This document shows positions 55,836 to 64,000 of a stretch of 64,000 bases of DNA, piece after piece. Source of the stretch: Frigidibacter oleivorans (lineage in GTDB: Bacteria > Pseudomonadota > Alphaproteobacteria > Rhodobacterales > Rhodobacteraceae). The notes beneath the pieces were generated by a model, which worked only from the letters and a program-made list of their open reading frames with translations, was not told the DNA's origin and did no database searches. Position numbers and translations under genes: made by a program. Each line of letters starts with the position of its first letter. The first letter of the stretch is position 1. The stretch lies in contig NZ_RJRZ01000010.1 of assembly GCF_003993775.1 (NCBI RefSeq), forward strand, positions 62,001-126,000. The letters are read 5' to 3'.

Positions 55836-55946
55836 CCGCGAGCGGCGAGACTGACGCAGGCGAGGCCGGGGCCGCCGGCCCCCGCCACCGGTCGGTGGCC
55901 GAACCCGGAGGCTGGGCCGCCGCCCTCGCCCGCGGATCGGGCACGG

Positions 55947-56444
55947 CTAGTAGATGTACCGGATCTGGTCCGTCCAGTGCCGTTCCACCCGCCGCAGCGC
56001 GCCGTTCAGCAGATCGAGCGTGTCGAGCGGGACCGAGCCGCGGGCCTGCAGCGCCTCGGCATGGCGGGCGAAGAGATCGGCCACCACCACGCGCACCGCA
56101 TGGCCGCGGTCGGTCAGCCGCACCCGCACCGACCGCCGGTCGATCGACGAGCGTTCATGGTGCATGTGCCCCGTTTCGACCAGCTTCTTCAGGTTATAGC
56201 TGACATTCGAGCCCTGATAGTAGCCGCGGCTTTTCAGCTCGCCCGCCGTGACCTCGTTCGCGCCGATGTTGAACAGCATCAGCGCCTGCACCGGCGTCAG
56301 TTCCGCCTGCCCCAGCCGCTCGAATTCGTCCTTGATGAGGTCGAGCAGCAGCCGGTGCAGCCGTTCGACCAGCGCGAGGCTGTCGAGATAGGTCAGCAGA
56401 TAGCCGCGCCGCGTGCCATCCTCCAGCGCCTTGTGCAGGGTCAT
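55947..56444 (-). CDS. ldtR: MarR-family regulator, LdtR-like
   Basis: The 165-residue protein has the winged helix of MarR/LdtR regulators: LALVERLHRLLLDLIKDEFERLG near 24-46, LFNIGANEVTAGELKSRGYYQGSNVSYNLKKLVE split around 57-89 and RRSVRVRLTDRG near 103-114. LdtR in alphaproteobacteria controls an L,D-transpeptidase and envelope genes and responds to small ligands. The gene is single and close to valS but convergent with it. Confidence 0.85.
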   Translation of the reverse strand: MTLHKALEDGTRRGYLLTYLDSLALVERLHRLLLDLIKDEFERLGQAELTPVQALMLFNIGANEVTAGELKSRGYYQGSNVSYNLKKLVETGHMHHERSSIDRRSVRVRLTDRGHAVRVVVADLFARHAEALQARGSVPLDTLDLLNGALRRVERHWTDQIRYIY

Positions 56445-56500
56445 GTCGCCTCGTCCTCGTCCGTTGCCGGGCAGAGTGCGGGCGAAGATCGAAGATCGGG

Positions 56501-56809
56501 TTAATCGCGGGCGGCGGAGGGCGACAGGCGCGACCGGGCGAAGGCGCCGATCTCGGCCAGCAGCGGCGCGATCCAGGCCGGCGGTTCGGCCGCGCCGGTG
56601 ATCCAGGGGTAGAGGTCCTGGTCGTTTTCCTCCAGCAGCCGGTCGTAGAGGTCGAGCGTCGGCCCGTCCATCCCCGCAAGGCGCGCATCGGCCCAGGGGC
56701 CGAGGATCAGGTCCATCTCCTTGGTGCCGCGCCGCCAGCTGCGCATCCGCATCCGTTTCAGCCGCGCGTCGGGGGACTCTGCCGCGGGGGCAGTGGGTGT
56801 TGCGGTCAT
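56501..56809 (-). CDS. sdhE: FAD assembly factor SdhE
   Basis: The 102-residue protein has the RRGTKEMDLILG motif (about 26-37) of SdhE/Sdh5, which attaches FAD covalently to succinate dehydrogenase. Its ATG overlaps the stop of the preceding XRE gene (ATGA), so the two are translated together. No sdh genes are in the window. Confidence 0.93.
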   Translation of the reverse strand: MTATPTAPAAESPDARLKRMRMRSWRRGTKEMDLILGPWADARLAGMDGPTLDLYDRLLEENDQDLYPWITGAAEPPAWIAPLLAEIGAFARSRLSPSAARD

Positions 56810-57219
56810 TCCGAGGTCTCCGATGCCAGGACGCGCAGTCGCTTCTCCAGACGGCCCAGACGTTCGGCCATCGTCATCATCTCGGTCCGCAGCGCGCGCA
56901 CCTCGGCCAGCAGGGGCGCCGCCTGCCCGCGCGGCGCCTCGCTGTCGGGCGGGCCGTCCAGCCCCTCGCCCTCGCCGGTCAGCAGCCAGCGGATCGACAC
57001 GCCGAGGATCCCCGCCAGGGACTTCAGCTTGTTGGCGCGGGGGTCGGCCAGGTCATCCTCCCACGAGGCGACGCTGGACAGCTTCACCCCCAGCCGCGAG
57101 GCGAGTTCGCGGCGGGTCAGGCCCGCCGCCTCGCGGGCGCCGGTGACGCGGTCGCCGAAGGTGGCGGCCTCGGCGCTGAACCAGCCTGCGGGCGTGGCGG
57201 CCGGAGGGTCGTCGCTCAT
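56806..57219 (-). CDS. XRE-family DNA-binding protein with C-terminal coiled coil
   Basis: The 137-residue protein has a helix-turn-helix (about 22-80; TRRELASRLGVKLSSVASWEDD) and a likely coiled coil at the end (about 103-133, LLAEVRALRTEMMTMAERLGR with regular Leu/Met spacing). It precedes sdhE with a 4-bp overlap. Its target is unknown; a role in the control of respiration or of its own operon is inferred from coupling. It is divergent from aspC with an 80-bp gap. Confidence 0.82.
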   Translation of the reverse strand: MSDDPPAATPAGWFSAEAATFGDRVTGAREAAGLTRRELASRLGVKLSSVASWEDDLADPRANKLKSLAGILGVSIRWLLTGEGEGLDGPPDSEAPRGQAAPLLAEVRALRTEMMTMAERLGRLEKRLRVLASETSE

Positions 57220-57269
57220 CGGTCTTCCTTTGGTTCTTGATCGCCTTCGCCGCCAAGCCTAAGACATGA

Positions 57270-58927
<1,658 letters not shown>

Positions 58928-58963
58928 GGGGTCCCCGGCCCCGGCCATCCGTGGCTCCCGCGC

Positions 58964-59539
58964 CTAGGATGCAGCCGGACCGGGCGGCCGGACGGCAATG
59001 CCCTCCATGAACACACTGACGAGATGGGCGATGCGGGCGGGCGCCCCTTCGCCCTGCTCGACCGTCAGCGAGATGGCCGTGGCGACGCAGACGAGATCGT
59101 CGAAGCCGAGATCGGCGCGAACCCGGCCCGCGTCCCGCGCGGTCTGCAACAGCCGCTGCCCGACCGCGGTGGTGGCAATGCACCCCGCTGTCCCCGTCTT
59201 CAGCACGATACCGAGCGAGGTCGCGAAGCCGCGATAGACGACCGTGTGGCGCACAAGCTCCTCAAGATAGGTTCGCAGCACCGACAGCGGATCGGCCTCT
59301 TCGGCGCGTAGGCGCATGCCTTCGGCGAAGGCCGCAAAGCGGTCGCTATAGGCTGCCGCCAGCAGATCCTCGCGGGTGGGGAAGCGCCGGTAGAGCGTTC
59401 CTATCCCGACGCCGGCATGGCGCGCGACCTCGTTCATCGAAACGGCCGCACCCCGTTCCAGGAAGATGTCCTCGGCCGCAGCGAGGATCTTGTCTCGGTT
59501 GTGCCGGGCATCGGCGCGCAGCGGCGGGTCATCGGTCAA
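58964..59539 (-). CDS. TetR-family transcriptional repressor
   Basis: The 191-residue protein has an N-terminal TetR helix-turn-helix (about 12-58; RHNRDKILAAAEDIFLERG, VARHAGVGIGTLYRRFPTREDL split) and an all-helical ligand domain. The only usable start before the HTH is a TTG at 59539, with AAGAGA upstream; upstream codons run into the divergent promoter. Two operator-like palindromes sit between it and the SDR gene, so it very likely represses that gene and itself. Confidence 0.85.
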   Translation of the reverse strand: MTDDPPLRADARHNRDKILAAAEDIFLERGAAVSMNEVARHAGVGIGTLYRRFPTREDLLAAAYSDRFAAFAEGMRLRAEEADPLSVLRTYLEELVRHTVVYRGFATSLGIVLKTGTAGCIATTAVGQRLLQTARDAGRVRADLGFDDLVCVATAISLTVEQGEGAPARIAHLVSVFMEGIAVRPPGPAAS

Positions 59540-59558
59540 GGGCGGATCTCTTGGCTGC

Positions 59559-59610
59559 TTGATAAGTGGAGCGTTACTCCATATAGGTAAGTGGAGCAAC
59601 TCTCCACTTA
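59559..59610. promoter_or_regulatory. SDR promoter with two tandem TetR operators
   Basis: TTGATA (59559-59564) and TATAGG (59582-59587) are 17 bp apart. Operator 1 (59563-59585) reads TAAGTGGAG-CGTTA-CTCCATATA, filling the spacer; operator 2 (59588-59610) is TAAGTGGAG, five bases (CAACT), CTCCACTTA, a perfect 9-bp inverted repeat over the transcription start. Their centres are 25 bp apart, a little over two helical turns. Confidence 0.8.
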
Positions 59611-59623
59611 CAGGACGCAGAAC

Positions 59624-60367
59624 ATGGCGCAGAGATTCGAATACAGGGTCGTGGTTGTGACCGGCGGCACCGACGGCATCGGCCTGACCACGGCGAAATC
59701 CTTCGGTGCGGAAGGTGCGCAGGTCTACATCACCGGCCGCAGCCAGGAGCGGCTCGAAACTGCCGTCGACGAGATCGGGCACGGCGTGATCGGCGTGCAG
59801 GGCGATGTGTCGAAGGCCGCCGACCTCGACCGCCTCTATGACCGGATCCGGCGCGATCACGGCCGCGTCGACGTGGTCTTCGCCAATGCCGGGATTTCCG
59901 AGCAGGCCGCCGTTGGCGACATCGACGAGGCCCATGTCGATCGCCTCTTCGACATCAACGTCAAGGGCACGGTCTTCACCGTGCAGAAGGCGCTGCCGCT
60001 GATGTCCGCAGGTGGTGCCATCGTGCTGACCGGCTCTGGCGCAGGCCTGAAAGGCTTTCCCGCCCTGTCCATCTACAGTGCCACCAAGGCGGCGATCCGC
60101 GCCCTCGCCCGCGGCTGGACGACCGACCTGAAGGACCGCGGAATTCGGGTGAACGTCGTATCTCCGGGCATGGTGCTGACCCCGGCGATGGCGACCTATT
60201 TCCGCAACAACGACGGTGCCGAGGCCTGGATGCAGCAGGCCATTCCCTTCGGCCGGCTCGCCCGGACCGAGGAAGTGGCCAGGGCGGTGCTGTTCCTTGC
60301 CTCGGACGAGAGCAGCTTCGTCGGCGGTGAAGAGCTGCTGGTCGACGGCGGTTTCGTCGCCGTCTGA
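59624..60367 (+). CDS. Short-chain dehydrogenase/reductase
   Basis: The 247-residue SDR has the Rossmann TGGTDGIG motif (about 13-20), NAGIS (about 87-91), the catalytic tyrosine and lysine in YSATK (about 150-154) and PGMVLTP. It uses NAD(P)H and interconverts an alcohol and carbonyl; the substrate is unknown. It lies under the double TetR operator and faces the convergent aldehyde dehydrogenase gene. AGGAC precedes the ATG at 59624; an upstream ATG at 59591 would start within the operator. Confidence 0.88.
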   Translation: MAQRFEYRVVVVTGGTDGIGLTTAKSFGAEGAQVYITGRSQERLETAVDEIGHGVIGVQGDVSKAADLDRLYDRIRRDHGRVDVVFANAGISEQAAVGDIDEAHVDRLFDINVKGTVFTVQKALPLMSAGGAIVLTGSGAGLKGFPALSIYSATKAAIRALARGWTTDLKDRGIRVNVVSPGMVLTPAMATYFRNNDGAEAWMQQAIPFGRLARTEEVARAVLFLASDESSFVGGEELLVDGGFVAV

Positions 60368-60494
60368 GGCGCCCGCAGCCTCGATGGCATGAACGGCCGC
60401 ATCCGCGAAGGAAGCCGGGCAGCGCGGAGGTGGTCTCCTGCCCTGCCCGGCAGATGTCCGTGGTCGGGGACGCGGTCGGCGATTGCCTTGACGG

Positions 60495-62000
60495 CTACAG
60501 ATCCTGTCCTTGGGACGTGCTGTCCAGGATCATGGTCTTGGTTTCGAGATAGGGATAGATCCCCTCGCGCCCGCCCTCGCGGCCGATGCCGGACTGCTTG
60601 TAGCCCCCGAAGGATATGCCCAGATCGGTGTGGTGGTCGTTGTGACCGGCCGTACCGCTTCGGAAGCGGCGGAGAACATGCTTCGCCTTGTCCAGATCGT
60701 TGGTGAAGACGCTGCCGTTCAGGCCATAGATGGTGTCGTTGGCGATGTTCACGGCATCGTCCATGTCCTCGGCGGCGATGACCGACAGCACCGGTCCGAA
60801 CACCTCCTCCCGTCCCAGGGTGGAGGCGTTGTCGACGTTTCCGAACACGGTGGGCTCCATGAACCAGCCGCGGTTGATATGGGCCGGCCGGCCGCCCCCC
60901 GTCGCAAGCTGCGCACCCTCCTGCTTTCCGCGTTCCACGAGCCCGAGAGCCCGGTCACGCTGCCTTTCCGAGATCAGCGGGCCCATCTGCGTCGACGGGT
61001 CGAGGGGATCGCCGACCCTGACTTTCGAGAAGGTGGAGGCCAGCGCCTCGACCATGTCGTCATGACGCGACCGGCTGACGATGATCCGGGTCAGGGACGA
61101 GCAGACCTGACCGGAAAGGAAGCACTCTTCGCGGCTGATGATCTCGGCGGCACGGCCGACGTCGAAATCATCCAGCACGACCGCGGCGCTCTTGCCCCCG
61201 AGTTCGAGGGTGTAGCGGCCGATGCGCTCGCCGAGGACGCTCGCAATGCGCCGTCCGGTGACCGTCGAGCCGGTGAACGCGATCTTGTCGATCCGCGGGT
61301 CGCGCACCAGCCGTTCGGACACGTCCCGATCCGCCGTCACCATGTTCAGCACCCCGGGCGGCAATCCGGCCTCTTCGGCGACTTCAGCCATGAGGTTGAT
61401 CGCACCCGGACCTTCCGGGGCGGCCTTCAACACCATCGTGCAGCCTGCCGCCAGCGCGGGCGCCAGCTTCAGTGCCGTCAACAGCGCCGGCGCGTTCCAG
61501 GGCACGATCGCCCCGACCACGCCCACCGGTTCCCGCAGGATCCAGGCGTCCGTGCCCTTGCCCTGGGTGATCTCGGCTTCCTCCTCGAAGGGGAAGGTTT
61601 CGGCCAGATCGGCATAGCGTTCGTAGATTGCCGGAACCAGACCGCTCATCCCGCCCTGTGCGATCGGCAGGATAACACCCGATTCCCGAACCCAGATCTC
61701 GGCCATCAGGTCCTGCCGCGCGCGGATGGCCCTGGCGATGGCCCGCAGATAGCCCGCTCGTTCCTGCGGCGACATGCGGGGCCAGACCCCGCTGTCGAAG
61801 GCCGCCCGCGCAGACCGGATCGCATCGTCCATGTCCGCTTCACCGGCGAGAGGCAGGGCGAGAAACGGTTCTTCGGTGGTGCTGTCCAGCACCTCTACCT
61901 TGCCCTTGCCCTTGGGCGCGACCCAACTGCCGTCGATGAAGAACTCGTTTCCGTGCTGCAGATGAATCTCGGATCGTTTGACAGGATTCATGTGATCCAT
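60495..62000 (-). CDS. Aldehyde dehydrogenase family protein
   Basis: The 501-residue protein has the NAD-binding PWNAPALL region (about 167-174), catalytic Glu266 in LELGGKS and Cys300 in SGQVCSS, typical of broad-specificity aldehyde dehydrogenases that oxidise aldehydes to acids. GGAG precedes the ATG at 62000. It lies 109 bp after the GMC oxidoreductase on the same strand, so an alcohol-to-aldehyde-to-acid route is likely; the substrate is unknown. Confidence 0.92.
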   Translation of the reverse strand: MDHMNPVKRSEIHLQHGNEFFIDGSWVAPKGKGKVEVLDSTTEEPFLALPLAGEADMDDAIRSARAAFDSGVWPRMSPQERAGYLRAIARAIRARQDLMAEIWVRESGVILPIAQGGMSGLVPAIYERYADLAETFPFEEEAEITQGKGTDAWILREPVGVVGAIVPWNAPALLTALKLAPALAAGCTMVLKAAPEGPGAINLMAEVAEEAGLPPGVLNMVTADRDVSERLVRDPRIDKIAFTGSTVTGRRIASVLGERIGRYTLELGGKSAAVVLDDFDVGRAAEIISREECFLSGQVCSSLTRIIVSRSRHDDMVEALASTFSKVRVGDPLDPSTQMGPLISERQRDRALGLVERGKQEGAQLATGGGRPAHINRGWFMEPTVFGNVDNASTLGREEVFGPVLSVIAAEDMDDAVNIANDTIYGLNGSVFTNDLDKAKHVLRRFRSGTAGHNDHHTDLGISFGGYKQSGIGREGGREGIYPYLETKTMILDSTSQGQDL

Positions 62001-62109
62001 GCCTGGCTCCTTCGCGTTCTTGTTCGTGAACTGACTGTCCCGCCTGCCGTTGTCCGCCGCGCCCAAGGACCGGGGGCGGCGCCGATGCGGGGCGGGTGCC
62101 CTGACCGGA

Positions 62110-63807
62110 TCAGGATGACGACCGGATCAGCTGGCCTGCCCGCTCGCCGATGAACACGGCGGGCGGCATCGTGGGGACCATGGTGATCTCGGGCATGATC
62201 GAGGTGTCCGCGATACGCAGGCCCTCTATCCCCTTCACCTTGAGGTCCGGGGTGACCACGGAGTCCGGACCGTTGCCCATCTGGCAGGTGCCGGACATGT
62301 GGAAGTAGCAGGAGGCGGAGTCCCTGATATAGGACTCGAGCTCGGCCCCGGTGATCGGACCCGGCATCACCTCGCGCTTGACGAAATCCCGCATCTCCGG
62401 CGAGGCGCCGAGTTCGCGCGCGAGCTCTATTCCATGCCTCATCGCGCGCATGTCTTCATCGGCCGTCAGGATGTTGCTGACGATGCGCACCTCGGTTTCC
62501 GGATTGTCATCGACGATCTCGACCGTTCCCCGGCTTCTGGGATTTGCCAGTCCGGACAGAATCGACCATCCGGTTTCAGGAATATCGTAGTCCTGCGCCG
62601 TCCGTTCCGACGGGAAGGGGATCTGAAGCTGGACCGCATTGATATCGGGACGGTCGCCCCCGCCGACATTCGTGAAATAGATGGACTGAGAGAACAGCAG
62701 CGCTGCGGGCGGCGTATGTTCCCTGAATTCCCAGATGCAGGTCGCCTGCGTGTGATCCTGAAGGTTCTTGCCGATCCCCGGCAGATCGAGGATCGTCCGG
62801 ACCCCCGCCTTCCGGAGCACCTTTTCATCGCCGATGCCCGAATGCATCAGCACCTTCGGGGTGTGGATGGCGCCCATGGACAGAATGATCTCGCCCCGCG
62901 CCCCGACCCTTCGGGTTTCCCCGTTCCAGACAAAGGACACTCCCGTCGCCCGGTCTCCGGTCACCTCCACCCGGGACACCGTCGCGCCGGTTATGACGGT
63001 AATGTTGCCCTGGTCGAGGATGGGGTAGAGATAGTCCGCGGGGACGTTGACCCGCTGACGATCCCTCACCTTGATATCGGGATGGCCGATGAACGACGCG
63101 GACTCCATCGCCGCGCCGTTGATATCGTCGAACGCGGCAAGCCCCGCCGCCGGCCCGGCCGCCCGCAGCGCCCTGGCGACGGGCTGGATGTCATTATCCT
63201 TCTGCATCGTGAGGATGCCACCGGTGCCGCGATACCCGGGGTCTGCCGGTCCGTCGAAATTCTCGATGCGCCTGAAGGTCGACAGGGCGTTTTCGTAGTT
63301 CCATCCCGTATCGCCGGTGATGTCGGCCCAGCGGTCGAAATCCAGCTTGTGCCCGCGGACATAGGCCATCCCATTGATGCTGCTGCCGCCGCCGATGGCG
63401 CGACCCATCGGAAGGGCAACATTTCGGCCATTCGTGCCCGGCTGCGCGACGGAATGGAAGTTCCAGGCCCTCTCGGTGCCGACATTGGTGAACCAGACGG
63501 AGGGATTGAGGATCGAGGGATGATTGTCGCTGCCGCCGGCTTCGATCAGCAACACCGTCGCATCGCCGTCCTCCGCAAGGCGGCGCGCCACCACACTGCC
63601 CGCCGACCCGGACCCGCAGACGATATAGTCGTATTCCGCCTCGAGTTGCCGGCTGTCGTAAAACGCGCTGGCCTGCACGACATCGACAGCCTGGGCCCAG
63701 GCCCGCGACATCGGCGCGCTCAGGCCCGCGGCAATGCCTGCCTGGATGAGTGCCCTTCTGGACATCGTCCCCGATCTAAAGAGACGTGCGTACCTGTCCA
63801 ATTGCAT
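62110..63807 (-). CDS. Tat-exported GMC-family oxidoreductase
   Basis: The 565-residue flavoprotein has a twin-arginine signal (SRRALIQAGIAAG near 16-28, ending AWAQ), the FAD-binding YDYIVCGSGSAGSVVARRLAE block (split, about 59-79), GGGSSINGMAYVRG and a C-terminal FHMSGTCQMG with the catalytic histidine. GMC enzymes oxidise alcohols such as choline or polyethylene glycol; the Tat signal places it in the periplasm. A GTG at 63831 is a possible alternative start. Genes further upstream lie beyond the window. Confidence 0.9.
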   Translation of the reverse strand: MQLDRYARLFRSGTMSRRALIQAGIAAGLSAPMSRAWAQAVDVVQASAFYDSRQLEAEYDYIVCGSGSAGSVVARRLAEDGDATVLLIEAGGSDNHPSILNPSVWFTNVGTERAWNFHSVAQPGTNGRNVALPMGRAIGGGSSINGMAYVRGHKLDFDRWADITGDTGWNYENALSTFRRIENFDGPADPGYRGTGGILTMQKDNDIQPVARALRAAGPAAGLAAFDDINGAAMESASFIGHPDIKVRDRQRVNVPADYLYPILDQGNITVITGATVSRVEVTGDRATGVSFVWNGETRRVGARGEIILSMGAIHTPKVLMHSGIGDEKVLRKAGVRTILDLPGIGKNLQDHTQATCIWEFREHTPPAALLFSQSIYFTNVGGGDRPDINAVQLQIPFPSERTAQDYDIPETGWSILSGLANPRSRGTVEIVDDNPETEVRIVSNILTADEDMRAMRHGIELARELGASPEMRDFVKREVMPGPITGAELESYIRDSASCYFHMSGTCQMGNGPDSVVTPDLKVKGIEGLRIADTSIMPEITMVPTMPPAVFIGERAGQLIRSSS

Positions 63808-64000
63808 GGACCTGCGGCGATCATTCACCACCCTGCTCTTCCTCCCGTTCCGTCCAGGCTGCGGCCGCGTCCTCCCGTGACCGGCATGCCTGCTCCGTCA
63901 GCGACGGTGGGAGATTTCGATTTTGCCCGCTACTCTTGCCCGGTCATATCGGATTTGCCTTCCGCTCTTCTTCGTGGAACCAGGCCGCCGGCACATGGCC

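Noticed and set aside
55862-55898. GC-rich hairpins after valS as a terminator
   Set aside because: Stems are present (GGGGCC-GCC-GGCCCC and CCACCG-GT-CGGTGG) but no T run follows on either strand.

Overview
The window is high-GC chromosomal DNA from an alphaproteobacterium, most likely Rhodobacterales (Paracoccaceae; the genus cannot be named from sequence alone). The supporting features are strong GC3 bias, the nrdR-ribD ... ribE-ribBA-ribH-nusB block, a MmcB-type SOS gene with an alphaproteobacterial LexA box (GAAC-N7-GAAC), the hisC-tyrC-extensin order, a VPLPA-CTERM protein and a proline regulator divergent from a PutA that lacks its own DNA-binding domain. Most genes are packed, many with 4-bp start/stop overlaps.

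Layout. 0-1 kb: a cut-off ExbB-like gene, ChaC and a DUF2125 protein. 2-7.7 kb (minus): a caa3-type cytochrome oxidase cluster (coxB with fused cytochrome c, a fused subunit I+III, a small membrane protein, a CtaG-type assembly factor and a triheme cytochrome c). 7.9-10.1 kb: an LpxR-like outer-membrane protein and a Hint-domain protein. 10.1-11.0 kb: rpsD with a strong promoter, a folded leader and an intrinsic terminator. 11.1-14.1 kb: hisC-tyrC-extensin/LAS-peptidase operon. 14.2-15.5 kb: tRNA-His, DUF6324, mmcB with an SOS box inside its promoter, and an opposite-strand 6S-like RNA. 15.5-20.5 kb (minus): DUF481 protein and the nusB/riboflavin operon. 20.7-25.4 kb (plus): capsule genes kpsS-wza-kpsC lying inside the riboflavin block. 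25.3-28.7 kb: ribD, nrdR and small exported proteins. 28.7-32.8 kb: rpoD and dnaG. 32.9-37.9 kb: sarcosine oxidase soxBDAG. 38-44 kb: tRNA-Leu, a multi-module envelope protein, putR and putA. 44-50 kb: rhomboid, GFA, suhB, MFS, metR and metF. 50-58.9 kb: ornithine/lysine-type decarboxylase with a divergent Lrp regulator, valS, LdtR-like regulator, sdhE, XRE regulator and aspC. 59-64 kb: a TetR regulator controlling an SDR gene through two operators, facing an aldehyde dehydrogenase and a Tat-exported GMC oxidoreductase. This last part looks less GC-biased and accessory.

How the genes connect. Several blocks are textbook modules: respiration (caa3 oxidase), riboflavin synthesis, sarcosine to methylene-THF (soxBDAG, with metF elsewhere in the window), proline catabolism (putR/putA) and replication/transcription (dnaG/rpoD). 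I saw no CRISPR array, IS element, prophage or obvious defence island. The least explained signals are regulatory or RNA-level: the 6S-like RNA, the folded rpsD leader, the probably leaderless SOS-controlled mmcB, a CTG-initiated ribE, the double TetR operator, the soxB palindrome, and two tiny tail-anchored proteins with the same build.
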